Shown: positions 33,927 through 46,456, numbered from the stretch's first letter. The stretch is DNA of 64,000 nucleotides from Symbiodinium natans (GCA_905221605.1 CAJNDS010002385.1:52501-116500), one strand, 5' to 3'. Notes: a model not told the origin generated them from the sequence alone. Numbers and translations are program-made.

Positions 33927-35769
33927 CTGCGATTTTTCGGGGGAAGCTCTTCTAGACCCAGGAATAACCGAGAAATCAAAAGGGTACCCTTTTTTGGTTT
34001 TAAGGGGAGTAGAAGGGAACCCAAACCCTAAAGCAAAAGGAAGAAGGGCCTGCTCTGGCTCCTGGGTTTTCAGGTAGATTTACCGGGTTAAGGATTTCGG
34101 GACAAGGGGCTGAGGATAAGGGTTTAGGGTTTAGGGTTTAGGGTTTGGGGTTTAGGGTTTAGGGTTTGGGGTTCAAGGTCTTTAGGCGGGTTTGGGGCGA
34201 TGGGCTGCCGGTACTTCGGGTCCGGAAGATATCGAAAACAGCCCTGCGAAACCTTAAGCCCCAAGATTCACTAAACTTTTTACAGACCTTGAATTCCCCT
34301 AAATGGTAAAGCCCTAAACCCTAAACCCTGAACCCTGAACCCTAAAAACCAGCGGGGCGTCGGCAGCCCAAAGGAGAAGTCCCGCCTGAGCCGGATGATG
34401 AAGCGGGACCTGGATTTGGGGTTTGGGGTTTAGGGTTTTGGGTTTAGATTTCGGGCTTAGGGTTTAGGGCTGACCTGGGTTTGAAGGCTTTGTGTTTTGG
34501 GAGGGGGTTGTTGTTGGGGGTTTAGGGCTTGCAGGCCTGGTAGGCCTTTTTTGCAAGTTTGTGTTCGTGGCCTTGCGGGTTTGTTTCCCAGGGTTTAGGT
34601 TTAGGGACCCCTCAACCCTAAACCCTCGGTTTCGGGACCCCTAAACCCTAAACCCCAAACCGGGATTAGGATTTTGAGTTTAGGGTTTGGGGGGGTGGCT
34701 TCATGGGGCGCGCTCTGGAGAGACTCTCAGCAGAACCTGTAGCCCGAAACCCAAACCAAAGGGGCAAACCCAAACCTCCTCAACCCTAAACCCTAAACCC
34801 TAGACCCTAAACCCTGAACCCTACATCCTAAACCCCGAGTCCGGCAATCGCGTAACCAAGTCTATGAGCACCCAAGCCCCCGAGCCCAAAAGCCCCGAAA
34901 ACCATCAATCCCGAAGCCTCGAAGCCGCAACACAGCTGCTTTAGAGTTTAGGGTTTAGGGTTTAGGGTTTCGGGTTTCGGGTTTTGGGTTTCGGGTTTCG
35001 GGTTTACATCGTGGGACGCTACTAACCACCTGAGGATTGGGGCTGACCCTCTAGGAGCCCAATCTCCTGAATTTCAAACTTGAATCAGCCAGACCTCATA
35101 GAAGCTCGCACCTTCAACCCCAAACCCTACTACACCCTCGAACCCTAAATCCCTAGACCCCTGAACCCTGAACACTCGTCCCCAAACCACCCCAACATAC
35201 CAACCTTGCAACCTGAACCCATAAGATCCGAAGCCCAGAACCTGAGGCCCCAGGCCCCTGAAGAATCCCGCAACACACCCTAAAACCTAAACCCCAAACC
35301 CTAAACCCTAAACCCTACATCAAAAATTTGGGAGCCCGGGCGTGTCTCTGAAGAGGAAGGAAGCCGAGGGCTGGCGAGCGGGGAGGAGGCTTGGAGTTTA
35401 GGGTTTAGGGTTTAGGGTTTAGGGTTTGGGGTTTAGGGTTTAGGGTTTCGGGTTTAGGGGTTTGGGGGTTTTAGGGTTTAGGGTTCAGGGCTCAAGGTAG
35501 GGCTCAAGGGTTTAGGGTTTAGGGTTTAGGGTTTAGGGCTCAAGCGTTTAGAGTTTTAGGGTTTATTTTAAATAAAAATTAGGGTTTAGGGCTCAGGGTT
35601 GAGGTGTTGGGGTCGACGAGTTTGGGGTTTAGGGATTGAGGAGTTGAGGGGTTGAGGGGTTGAGGGGTTCAGGGGTTCAAGGGTTCAAGGGGTTTAGAGT
35701 TGAGGGTTGCGGGTTAGAGTTGAGAGGGTGGAGGGGTTGAGGGTTTCGGGGCTTAGGGGTTTAGATAGC

Positions 35770-36520
35770 CCCTTTAATGTTCACTTCACGTTTAGTACAC
35801 TTTCCTCACTCTTGATTCACGGCTCAATGGTCTAGTTTCCTGGCTCATGATTCCAAGTTGTTACCCGGTTATAGCTGGAGAACCTGATGTTGGGGTCCCG
35901 AGGGTTGGTTCCTTGTTAAGAGAGTTCCTGTCACGTAGAAAGACTCATGATGGTACGGTTTCTAAGTCAAGGTGAGGGGTTTGGGGCTCAGGGTCCCACA
36001 GTATCCACGGTCTGCCAGAAATTCCGGTCCTGGCCTTCGTTTGGGTCTCCGGCGGCGTGTTCGGGATGTCTTCGGGATCCATGGAACCTGCACCGGCAGA
36101 GATGCTTGGCGTCTAATTTGGGGCCTAAAGCCTCAACGCTGAACCTTGAACCCTCACCCCCAACGCCTTGCAGGGGCAGCAAGAGACCCTGAACCTTCCA
36201 CCCCATGAGACCTTAATTTCAGAGAAGGAATATAGCTGAGACGCTGCTTGAAATTCAGGGGCATTGACTGGAATACTGCCTCGACCCTTACCTTCTGCCC
36301 CCTCAAGTACCCTGTTCCCCTGTGTCTGTATGATGCCCTACATGCCCACATCAAGGTGGTCTGAGGCTCTGAATTTGGGGGTATTGCACCACCCTAGACC
36401 AATCAACACCGAAGCCAAGCCCAAACCCCCTAAACCACAGCCTCGGGGCTTCCTTGTGCTTCGAAAGGCGTCGGGCGGACTCAGTTGAGCCCAAGAACCC
36501 TGAACTAAGCGAGCATACAA
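35770..36520. other. Unique stretch with a possible minus exon
   Basis: Telomere-like words are sparse here. At about 35,990-36,050 the minus frame reads DPNEGQDRNFWQTVDTVGP followed by a TGA, which could be a terminal exon. The rest shows no recognisable gene. Confidence 0.3.
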
Positions 36521-37039
36521 CAACTAGTTCACCGTTGAGGGGTTTGGGGTTTAGGCTGGGTTTAGGGCTTTGGGTCCTACACGTAGGGATTTAGGGGCTT
36601 TGGGTTTGGGGTTTGGGCCCACTACCCATCTTCATTCGTTCTGAGGACGCCTCCAGGATTTCATGCGCTGTCCCCAGCTCTATTTGGTGCATTGGGATGC
36701 ATGGGTAAGGCCGCAAGTTCGTGAACGTCAACAACCCTAAACCTAAACCCTAAACCCCTTAGGATTCCTAGCGAACAAGGAAACCCACAAAGTGTAAAGT
36801 TCAACCATTGGCTAAGAAAGTAAAGAGCTGTAAGGACTAAGGTTTAGGTTTCGGGGCTTCAAAAGGACTTGCCTGTCGTGTTCCCGACGATCACGGCGCT
36901 TCCATCTGGTGCCAGAGGTTTTGGTGCAGGAGGGTCGGGGTCGGGGTGAAACCAGTAAACCCTTAGACCCGAAGCCCTAGACCCTTGAACTCCAAACCCT
37001 GAACTCTAAACCCACAAATCCCTAGACCACAAGCCCCTA

Positions 37040-37900
37040 CGTCCCTAAACCCTTATATCCCACGACATGCTGAAGTCCCTGGACCGCCCAAACCATTTAA
37101 CACGTAAACCCTAAGCCTTTACATCCCTAAACTCCTAAACCCCCCACGCCCAAACCCGTTAAGCCTTAAACCCTGAAATCCCTCGAATCCCTTCAATCCC
37201 ACAGGGCCAAAAATGATCCAGTTTGAAGGGTGCTGTTCTACAACTCCCCCCCCCTACCCACCTGTCGTGCGTCCCCCCCCCCCCCCGCCCGACCAAGACC
37301 CCGAAGCCCCTAAACCCTCTAACCCTTAACCCTAAACCCTCAACACTGTACGGTCTCTAAACCCTCCAACATCCGCTACTAGCCTACCGAGTAAAGTAAG
37401 ATTAAGCTGCAGTGCCCTTGTGTGTTTATCAGGACTCCCTAACCCTAAACCCTGAATGAATTTGGGTTGAAGGGTTTAGGAGTTTAGGGGTTAAGGTTTG
37501 GGGGTTTAAGGGTTTGGGGTTTGGGGTTTAGGGCTTTGGGTTTAGGGCCTAGGGTTTAGAGCATAGACCCACCATCCCCGCTGAATTGAGGGACTGTGCC
37601 TCATTCTGAGCGAGTCATATGGTCACTTCTCGAAAATCTGGTCCTACGCGGGTCCTTTTTATAAGGCGGCCTCCCTGATTTAGAGGACCAAGCGGGGACC
37701 CAAATTTAGAGAACTGCCCATAAACAATTCAGTATCTATTCCGCGGTTAAGGTGCATTTGGCTATAAGTCCAAAACCCTAAAAACTAAGCCCCTCTTAGT
37801 CTCCATCCATATACATACATACTTCCATATACACACCTACATCCATATAGATATAGAGATCCATGTATCCACATTGCCGTAACTTCCTGCACGTTCTTCT
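37040..37900. other. Degenerate repeats and unique sequence
   Basis: C-rich runs (37,240-37,290) and scattered repeats, then a unique island at 37,570-37,900 with CATATACATACAT words. No gene recognised. Confidence 0.4.
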
Positions 37901-38109
37901 CCAACAAGCTAGGGTTCAGGGTTCAGGATTCACGGTTCAGGGTTCAGGGTTCAGGGTTTAGAGTTTAGGGTTTAGGGTTTAGGGTTTAAGGTTTAGGGTT
38001 CGGGTTTAGGGTTTAGGGTTTAGGGTTTAGGGTTTAGGGTTTAGGGTTTAGGGTTTAGGGTTTGGTCACAGCAAAGCCCGTGGAGCTCTAGGGTTTAGGG
38101 CTAAGGGTC

Positions 38110-38360
38110 GGCTTTAGGGTTTAGGGTTTAGGGTTTAGGGTTTAGGGTTTAGGGTTTAGGGTTTAGGGTTTAGGGTTTAGGGTTTAGGGTTTAGGGTTTA
38201 GGGTTTAGGGTTTAGGGTTTAGGGTTTAGGGTTTAGGGTTTATGTTTTAGGGTTTAGGGTTTAGGGTTTAGGGTTTAGGGTTTAGGGTTTAGGGTTTAGG
38301 GTTTAGGGTTTAGGGTTTAGGGTTTAGGGTTTAGGGTTTAGGGTTTAGGGTTTAGGCTTT
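38110..38360 (+). repeat. Long TTTAGGG array
   Basis: About 35 nearly perfect units with one TTATG variant near 38,240. The neighbouring array at 37,915-38,064 has the same orientation, separated by a 45-bp unique patch. Confidence 0.97.
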
Positions 38361-38460
38361 TTAGGGTTTTTAGGGTTTTTAAGGTTTTCAGGGTTTTTTG
38401 GGTTTTAGGGTTTCGGGGTTTCGGGTCCACGCCTGAGGGGGTTTAGGGTAAAGGGATTCC

Positions 38461-38538
38461 GAGGTCCAGACCCGACCCCAGCACCGAATGTGGGACGGTC
38501 GCGCAGAAGTCTGCGTACTCCCCGACCTGCACGTTCTC
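38461..38538 (-). CDS. Putative 78-nt exon
   Basis: ENVQVGEYADFCATVPHSVL then GSGLDL. The acceptor CTCTTCGCAG|GAG is strong. The 3' edge is less certain (possible GA donor CTCG|GAATCC). The reading looks like a beta-rich domain. Product unknown. Confidence 0.45.
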
Positions 38539-39384
38539 CTGCGAAGAGGGGTTTAGGGTTTAGGGCTTAGGGTTTAGGGTTTAGGGTTTAGGGTTTAGGG
38601 TTTAGGGTTTAGGCAACAAGGATCGAAAAAATGGAACCCCAAATAGTACCCTATACTACCTACCACTGGGTCATTCTTAGGAACCTTTAAGGGGATGGGC
38701 AGGGGCTCAGATCTTGCCAGGAGCTGAACTAAGGAATAGACCTTGGAGCAGGGTGTTGTTCACAAGGTTTGGGGCCTTTAGGGCTTTTAGGGATTAGGGG
38801 CCCCCGCTTAGTTCAGCCGTATATGGAGGGATTCTCAAAATTAGGGCCGGGCCCCGTTTTGGTACCTATATAGGGCTCCATCTTGGAATGGGATCCCCAG
38901 CAAGGAACCACAATTTAGAGTTTCTCCCAAAAAAAAAACTTATGCAAGCACATTCGGAAGACCTAAAGAGGAAGAGTCTGTCATGGTTTTCGGGGTTTGC
39001 TGAAGTGGAACGTCTTAGAAACTGCAAACTTCTTAGATGGCACCTTAGAGATAGAACCGTGCTTGCACGCAAAAGCCCCGAAGCACCTCAATGCCCCTCA
39101 GTTCAGCGTTTATAGGGTTTAGTGCTTGAGGCTCTGTGTTGGAGGTTTTAGCTCCAATCTTTAGGTTTTTCACGTGTCGATTCCGGGATGACTAAACCCT
39201 CCCCTATACAAACCCTAAACCTTCAACCCTAAACCTTGATCCCTACAGAAACCCCATGCCCTAAACCCTAAACCCTAAACCCTAAACCCTAAACCCTAAA
39301 CCCTAAACCCTAAACCCTAAACGCTGCCCCGATTTGAGGCATCCGGGCCTGATGTACGTCCGGCTTGGCCTCCTGATCCTCGGC

Positions 39385-39491
39385 TTCTTTGCATGTGCCC
39401 CGCAGCTTTCAGAGGTGGGGTTTAGGGTTTAGGGTTTAGGGTTTAGGGTTTAGGGCCTTGGCTTCTTTGCGTGTGCCCCGCAGCTTTCAGG
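39385..39491. repeat. Duplicated 33-bp island flanking a TTTAGGG tract
   Basis: CGGCTTCTTTGCATGTGCCC then CGCAGCTTTCAG at 39,382-39,415 recurs with two changes at 39,459-39,491. Between them is a 40-bp TTTAGGG tract. Confidence 0.85.
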
Positions 39492-40215
39492 GTTTGAGGA
39501 TTAGGGTTTCTTAGGGTTTGGGGTTTAGGGTTTAGGGTTTAGGGTTTAGGGTTTATGGTGGAGTCTAGCTTCTTGAGGTACTCAGCCATGCAAGAGCTGC
39601 ACATCGCACATGGGTAGAAAAAATATAAGGCGTATGGAAATGTGTTATTATATACATATAACCCCAAACGCCTCCCAAAAAAAGTACAAGGGGGTCGAGG
39701 TGCCAAGCCGTCGAACATAAAACACCAAAACCCTCAACACGAACCCCCCTAAAACCCTAAACCCTGAACAACCCTTAAGCCCCTACATAAACCTTGAACC
39801 CTAAACCTAAACCCTAAACCCTAAACCCCCCAAAAACCAAAAAAAGGGGGGCGAGGTGCCAAGCCGTAGAAGCTGATGTAGAACTTCGGGAGAGGGACGA
39901 ACTCCCTGCAGGGGCATGCCCCGGCGCGCCGCGCCCACGCAAAATTAGGGGTTTTGAGGGGTTTGAGGGGTTTGAGGGGTTTGACGGGTTTGACGGGTTT
40001 GAGGGGTTTGAGGGGTTTGAGTGGTTTAGGGTTTGGGGTTTGGGGTTTGGGGTATAGGGTTTAGGGTTTAGGGTTTAGCGTTTAGGGTTTAGGGTTTAGG
40101 GTTTAGGGTTCAGGGTTTAGGGTTTAGGGTTTAGACCGTTTGGGGCTCCGGTGACTTCGGTTGGAACTAGGGGTCGTCCGAAGTCAACTTCCGCGGCTTG
40201 CTTGAAAGACCATTT

Positions 40216-40358
40216 GACTTAGTAAGTAGGGTTCAGGTAAGTAGGGCTTAGGGTTTAGGGATCAGGGTTTAGGGATCTAGTAAGTCTACTTGGCATCCCC
40301 TAGAAACCTTATGATAAACCCCCCCAAAACCCAACTTACTAACCCTACTTGCTAAGTC
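40216..40358. mobile_element. Inverted-repeat element, family G
   Basis: GACTTAGTAAGTAGGGTT at the left and AACCCTACTTGCTAAGTC at the right differ at one position. 143 bp. The interior includes degenerate telomere-like repeats, so it may have been amplified with them. Confidence 0.65.
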
Positions 40359-40379
40359 AGCAGGGCTTCCAAGCGGGCT

Positions 40380-40835
40380 ACAGTTTCTTAAGGCTTTTTA
40401 AGGCTGCTGAAGACTTTCAGGGTCTTGCAGACTTGTCATGCTTGTTAGGGCTCTTCGGGCCTTTTGGGGCTGGGCTGTTAGAGTTCTGAGGGTTCTTAGG
40501 GCTTTTAGCGGTGTTTAGGTGCCGTTCTTCTTTTTTTTTTGGGGGGGAGGGGCTTTGTGTTTTTTACGGATTTTAAGGTGTTTTCGACACATTTTAGGGC
40601 TTCTTAGGCTTTTTAAGGCTTTGTGGTTGTGTTTACGGCTTTTAGGGCTTTATGTTTTTCAGGGTTTCTTTGGGCTTTCTAGGACTCTCTAAAACTTTTA
40701 GGTCTTTTGGGGCTGTTAAAGCTTTTAGGGCTTTTGGGTCTTTAGGGTTTGAAGTTTTAAGTAGGGCTTTGGGTTCTTGTTTGTGGAAAAATCTCAGGGA
40801 TGTTGGGGGCTTTCTTGGGTGCCCTAAACCCTAGT
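40380..40835 (+). repeat. Degenerate TTTTAGGGCTT stretch
   Basis: Irregular words TTTTAGGGCTT, TTTCGGGCC and TTTTGGGGC. No gene recognised; short hydrophobic frames are repeat translation. Confidence 0.5.
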
Positions 40836-41103
40836 GAGCCCTATAAACCCAATAAACCCTGCAACCCCTCAAAAAGGATAAAGACCGGAGAAACCGTATA
40901 AGCACCTTTCTGAAACCCATTAACTCTATATGAACTCTGTAAACCCTATCTGTAGACCCTATAAACCCGAGTTAAACCCTCAACCCTAAACCCGAACCCT
41001 CAACCCTCAGCCCCAAAACCTAAACCCTAAACCCTAAACCCTGATCCCAAAACCCTAGCCCTAAACCCTAAACCCCACAAACCCCCCAAAAGCCCTAGGA
41101 AGC

Positions 41104-41186
41104 CCTCAAGGCACCCATCTTCATCAACGAACTCAAAGAGGAGGTTCGCCACCGAGTCGTCTGCCACGCTGATGCGGCCGAAGCCC
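41104..41186 (-). CDS. Putative 83-nt exon
   Basis: GFGRISVADDSVANLLFEFV then DEDGCLE. Acceptor CCCAAAG|G, GC donor TTGAGG|GCTTCC. Texture is strongly protein-like. Plus strand is also open but less convincing. Confidence 0.45.
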
Positions 41187-41827
41187 CTTTGGGTTTAGGG
41201 TTTACGGTTTAGGGTTTAGGGTTTAGGGTTTAGGGTTTAGGGCTTAGGGTTCAGGGTTCAGGGTTGAGGGTTTAGGGTTTAGGGTTTAGGGCTTGGGGTT
41301 TGGGGTTTGGGGTTTGGGGCTTGGGGTTTGGGGTTTGGGGCTCAGTCTTTGGGGGAACAAGGCATCCCGGTGGGTTTGTAGGGTTTGTAGGGTTTGGGGT
41401 TCAGGGTTGAGGGCTTAGTTTGAGGTTCAGGGTTGAGGGTTTAGGGTTTCGGGAAGAAGGTGCGTAGTAGGCGAGCTCGCTTGCCCACAGCTATTTTTTC
41501 TTTAAGGCTCAGGGTTCCTCTTTAAGGCGTAGGGTTCCTCAACCCTAGAGTTCTACCCTCAACCCTAGGGTTCTACCCTCAACCCTAGGGTTCTACATAA
41601 CCCCCTACAACCCAAACCTACGCCCTTTGCCCTACACAAGAAAGTCATATGACTGACAAGGCTCCAAGACTTCAAAAGCAGTTGCCCAACGAACGCGCAA
41701 GATCGTAGACTTAGACAAAAACCCACCCGCTCAAAGAACGCCATAAGATTGAGAAAGTAAAGGGTCTTCATTAACTATTTACGTTTCAATTGCTCACCAT
41801 TTCTTTCAGCCCCCCCTCAGCCGGAGC

Positions 41828-42001
41828 ATTGGTCCCACCAGGGCCCGGAAAGCTACCCCCAGGGCCAGGAGAGCTAATAACAGTCCCCCAGGGTCCGGAA
41901 AGCTCATGACATTGGTCCCCCAGACCCCGGAAAGCTAACAACATTGGTCCGGAAAGCTACTAGTCTTGGTCCCGAGAGGGCCCGGAAAGTTAATAACATT
42001 T
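41828..42001 (+). repeat. Minisatellite with CCCGGAAAGCTAATAACATTGGTC units
   Basis: About five irregular 30-38 bp units sharing GGTCCC, CAGG, CCCGGAAAGCTA and ATAACATT. Confidence 0.8.
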
Positions 42002-42158
42002 AAGTACACATGTGATAGAGGGGGTTTGAGGGTTTAGGGTTTAGGGTTGAGGGTTCAGCTCCTAAAGGCCAAGGATGCAGCGGATCGGATTTGACTTGGG
42101 CCGATTTGCATAGTACAAAAATTAGCCCTAAACCTTGAACCATAAACCTTAATATCTC

Positions 42159-42241
42159 TGCGAGGCACCAAGTGAAGCACGCGAACTGTACTCTCCAGTG
42201 TTGGCGGCTCTCAACGAATCGCGGAATGCTGGGCTATTCTT
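42159..42241 (-). CDS. Putative exon
   Basis: KNSPAFRDSLRAANTGEYSS then RASLGASQ. Acceptor CTTCAAG|AAG. The 3' edge is uncertain. Followed in sense by the opposite repeat type. Product unknown. Confidence 0.4.
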
Positions 42242-42543
42242 CTTGAAGGGTTTAGAGTTTAGGGTTTAGGGTTTAGGGTTTAGGGTAGATGTCAAGCCAA
42301 CTTCTCGGAGGCTAGCATCCTGGGGGTTGAGGGTTCTAGGGTTTTAAGGTTCTAGAGTTTTTGGGTTCAGAGTTTAGGGCTTTGGGGGTAGGGGTTTCGG
42401 GGTTAGGGTTCGTAGGGTTTTAGGGTTCAGAGTTTAGAGTTTAGGGTTTGGGGTTAGGGTTTTTGGGGTTAGGGTTCGCAGGGTTCAGAGTTTAGGGTTT
42501 TGGGATTTAGGGATCTATAGGGTTTACGGTTTAGGGTTAAAGC

Positions 42544-42631
42544 CTCCCGAAGCAAACTTGCTCCAAGCCCCGTGCCCAGCCACGCCATTCCTCGCAGGGT
42601 CGCCAGGAGAGTACGCCTCAAGCGTTCTGGT
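42544..42631 (-). CDS. Putative 88-nt exon
   Basis: TRTLEAYSPGDPARNGVAGH then GAWSKFASG. Acceptor TTCGGAG|ACC, GC donor GGGAG|GCTTTA. Product unknown. Confidence 0.4.
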
Positions 42632-43345
42632 CTCCGAAGAACTCAGGATTTTGAAGGGATGACACACAAACCCCCAAACCCTCAACCCCAAGGCATGAAA
42701 CCCTAAGCGATGCTCGGGGATGGGGTCCCGAACCCTCGAAACCCTTAAACTATCTTAAACTCTCCTCATTCAGGGTGGGCTTTACCACAAACCCCTCATA
42801 CCCTAAACTCCCTAAACACCCTACCAAAAATCTCTCAGAAGCCCTGAAACCCTAAAGACCTAAAGACCCTGAAGCCCTAAAAATAGACCAAGCCCCCGAC
42901 CTTGAACCTGAACCTTACCCTCCCCCCCAGAAGCCCCACCACCCCCTGACCCCCAAAGAAACCCACGAAACCCCTCAAAGCCTTAAAACCCTCAAAACCC
43001 CACAGTCCCAAGGTCCCAAAACCCCCTAAACCCTGAAGCCCGCTAAAGCCCTAAACCCTAAACCCGAAACCCAGTCATGTGTTCACTCTGTTCATAAGCT
43101 CATAATAATATACGAAGTAAATACACGGGCAAGCTAATTAAAAAATAATCAAAAACTATTTGAAAAAAATAGTGGGCGCTTTCGTGCGTGCTTTAGGGTT
43201 TAAGGTTTCCGGTCTAGGGTTTAGGGTTTAGGTTTAGGGTTTAGGGTTTAGGGTTCATAGGGTTTAGGGTTGAGGGTTGAGGGTTGAGGGTTTAGGGTTT
43301 TGGGTTGGGGGTTAACCCTAAACCCTGAACCCTAAAACCTAAAAC

Positions 43346-43409
43346 CTGCCACGGGCCCTGACGCCCTGCAGGGCCGAGATCCGCATGTTCACGCTTTTAC
43401 CGGCCGCGC
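43346..43409 (-). CDS. Putative 64-nt exon
   Basis: AAGKSVNMRISALQGVRARG between acceptor GCCAAG|GC and donor GGCAG|GTTTTAGG, which is the start of a repeat tract. Product unknown. Confidence 0.4.
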
Positions 43410-43935
43410 CTTGGCTTTTTGCAGGGGACGGGCTTTTTGGGCTTAAGGGCCCAAAGAGAAGCCCTAGAAAGTTCAAGGTCTACTCCTGCATTAGAGAGTC
43501 GATGGGGCTCTCTGGGGGTTTGGGGCTTTGAGTTTAGGAGTCAGGGTGTAGGGCCTGAACCCTAAACCTTAAACCTTAAACCTTAAACCCTAAACCCTAA
43601 ACCCTAAACCCTAAACCCTAAACCCTAAACCCACACCAAACCTTAGGGCTTCAGGGCTGCTGGGGCTTTAGGGGTTTCGGGGATGCTCTCGCGGCTGCAG
43701 AGGTACGAGCCTTCACATCACAGCCTCCCAGCAACTCAAATTGAGCCAGTTTAGGGTTTAGGGTTTAGGGTTTAGGGTTTAGGGTTTAGGGTTCGGGGTT
43801 CCGGGTTCAGGGTTCAGGGTCCTAAACCCTAAGCCGCAAACGCAAGCCCCCTCAAAACTGCAGACCACTCTTTCTCTCAAATCTTCCGGGTCCCCGGACT
43901 CGCCACATCCCGGAAGCCCAGGGCGTTCTGGTGGT

Positions 43936-43990
43936 GGTTTGGGGGTTTGGGGGTTTGGGGGTTTGGGGGTTTGGGGGTTTGGGGGTTTAG
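43936..43990 (+). repeat. TTTGGGGG octamer tract
   Basis: Seven perfect GTTTGGGG units, a G-rich octamer variant confined to this site. Confidence 0.95.
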
Positions 43991-44239
43991 GGAAGGACTT
44001 AGTGGTCTAAGTCCCCACATTCAACTCAGCGAGGCAGGTCCATTGCATAAGGGAAAACCGAGCCCTGACCAAAGTCCCCTTAGAACCTCAATATGCCCCT
44101 GCGTTTCCAATGAAGTGAGTTAATCAGTTCATAGCGGGCTATCGCAAAGGTCATCGAAAGCTTCGTAGTGTCAGAGGCCACGACTTTGGATAAGGGGTGG
44201 GGGGTGTGACGAACAGCACCCGGCCACCAGAAGCTTCTG

Positions 44240-44580
44240 TCCTCAGGCCTAAACCCCTAAACCCCTAAACCCCTCAACCCCTGCTCAACCCCTAAACCCT
44301 AAACCCCTAAACCCTGACCTTGAGCCCTAAAACCCCTAGAGCCCTAAACCCCCCAAACCCCTGAACGCCTAAGCCCCCTAAACCCTTTGCTCAACCCCTC
44401 AACCCCTAAACCCCTCGACCCCTCAACCCCTCAACCCCTCGACCCCTCAACCCCTCAACCCCTCGACCCCTGAACCCCTCAACCCCTCAACCTCTCAACC
44501 CCCTGAACCCCTCAACCCCTGAACCCCTCAACCCCTGAACCCCTGAAACCCTAAACCCTAAACCCTAAACCCTAAACCCT
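44240..44580 (-). repeat. CCCCTCAA/CCCCTGAA/CCCCTAAA octamer tract
   Basis: Long C-rich tract whose unit is an octamer with the variable third A-position (TAAA, TCAA, TCGA, TGAA). It returns to CCCTAAA at its right end (44,550-44,580). Confidence 0.93.
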
Positions 44581-44585
44581 AAAAC

Positions 44586-44663
44586 GCTCCTCCGGGATGT
44601 CGGTCTGCGGCCCGTGGCCACCTGCACCCAACTTCAAGGGCGGGCTTAGCTCCCGAAAATAAC
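44586..44663 (-). CDS. Putative 78-nt exon
   Basis: YFRELSPPLKLGAGGHGPQT then DIPEE. Acceptor CTTCGAG|GT. Donor GGAGC|GTTTTAGGG is the first base of the repeat tract. Product unknown. Confidence 0.45.
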
Positions 44664-44991
44664 CTCGAAGCTCATTTACAAGTTTAGGGTTTAGGGTTTA
44701 GGGTTTAGGGTTTAGGGTTCAGGGTTTAGGGTTTAGGGTTTAGGGTTTAGGGTTTAGGGTTTAGGGTTTAAGGTTTAGGGGTAAAGGGTCTACGGGTTTA
44801 GGGTTTTGGGGGGTTTAGTTCGTCCTTCCTCAACCCAAATAACGCTCCGATCCGCCCGCTAAGCGCCCCAAATCGGCCCGTGCGCCCCAAACCGGGGACG
44901 TTTGCACTCCAAGACCTCAATCCTAAACTCTACACACGTAGAACTCTCCACCCCGTGAGGACCTAAAACAAATGCAGAGCACCCGAAGACC

Positions 44992-45080
44992 CCAATACTC
45001 CTTACTTGAGGAATATTCCTTAAACCAGATGAGGAACACAATTATATTGCAACCCAAATACCTTACTTAAGGTGTATTGG
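44992..45080. mobile_element. Short inverted-repeat element, family C
   Basis: CCAATACTCCTTACTTGAGG at the left is matched by the inverse of CCTTACTTAAGGTGTATTGG at the right. Related to the copy at 5246-5337. Confidence 0.55.
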
Positions 45081-45503
45081 AGCAGTAAGATTAGAGCAAT
45101 CTGCACATTGGGCTCTCGGGCTGCAACTACACCCGTGCACCCTGAAGCCTCAACCTTGGCTCCTGAGACCCTCTACTTCAAAGCCTGAAAATCCTGGAAC
45201 CCTGAGAACCGAAACCCGATCTGCTGCTTGCTGCTCACGAAATTTGACAGAAAGCCCTCGCACACGAAAGCTTTACCCTAAACCCTAAATCCTGAACCCT
45301 CAAGCACTAGGTTGAAAACATGCCTTTGAAAGCAAACCTGCTCCCCTTGAACTCTTCCGTCAGGTCCTTGTTAGCTTCTAGGGCTTAGGGCTTAGGGTTC
45401 AGGGCTGAGGGGAACCGCCCGCCCTCTACCCCTGAACGCAACAGGCTCTGAGGGTTTAGGGTTTTGGGGATTTAGGGTTTAGGGTTTATGGGTTGCCGGG
45501 GGC

Positions 45504-45584
45504 CTAAGTTCGTGTACATCACTTTTGTGAGGTCCAGGGGTGTGGTGACATCGTCGTCGGCTGCCTCGGCCGGCACACACAGAG
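45504..45584 (-). CDS. Putative 81-nt exon
   Basis: LCVPAEAADDDVTTPLDLTK then VMYTNL. Acceptor GCTGCAG|CT, GC donor CTTAG|GCCCCC. The acidic, Thr-containing reading looks real. Product unknown. Confidence 0.45.
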
Positions 45585-46424
45585 CTGCAGCAGTTGCGTG
45601 CATGATCCCTGTAAACCCCAAATCCTGAACCCTGGCCCTAAACCCTACACCCTAAACCCTAAACCCTATACCCGAAACCCTGAACCCTCAGCCGAATCGC
45701 AAACCACAATGGGCTTAGACTTTTCTGCTGTGGGAGGCGGGCGACCTGGTCGGCTTCACACGTAGGGGGGCGGCCTAGGCCCTGAGTAGGGCATGGAGAG
45801 CACCAAAGCAGCACTACTGCCCTCCTAACCTCCGGTGAACCCGAGACTGACCTCAACCCCTGAACCCGAAGCGCAAACCCTGCGCCCGTAGGGTTGAGGG
45901 TTTAGGGGTTAGGGTTTAGTTGAGGGTTGAGGGCTGAGGGTCTTACAGCTAGAGTTATGTTAGGGTTCAGGGTTAATGCAATTGCGTGCGGTTGCATAAT
46001 GTTTAATGGACTTCATGAATTCTCTGCATAATCCCGCTGGTAGACCCAATATAGGACTAAAGGACGCCGTTCCTAATGCCCAGTTGCGAGGTTTATTGGT
46101 GCTTTTTTCACACCTTATTCGACCTGAACCCTAAACCCTAAACCCTAAACCCTAAACTGCAGGAACGGGCCGGAAACCCCGGTGCTCGAGGCTTTGGCTG
46201 CGAGCGCTGCCAGGACCAGCAGTCCTGCGCCTTGGTTGTTTGGTTTCGATTTGAGGGTTTTGAGGGTTGAGGGTTTAGGGTTGTTTAGGGTTGAGGGTTT
46301 CAGGGTTTCAGGGTTTCAGGGTTGAGGGGTTGAGGGGTTGAGGGGTTGAGGGGTTGAGGGGTTGAGGGGTTGAGGGATCAGGTTTAGGTTTCGGGTGCAT
46401 GTCGAACCTACACTGCTGAGCGGC

Positions 46425-46453
<29 letters not shown>
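46425..46453 (+). repeat. Homopolymer run of 29 G
   Basis: An uninterrupted poly-G run. The length may be unreliable in the assembly. Confidence 0.97.
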
Positions 46454-46456
<3 letters not shown>

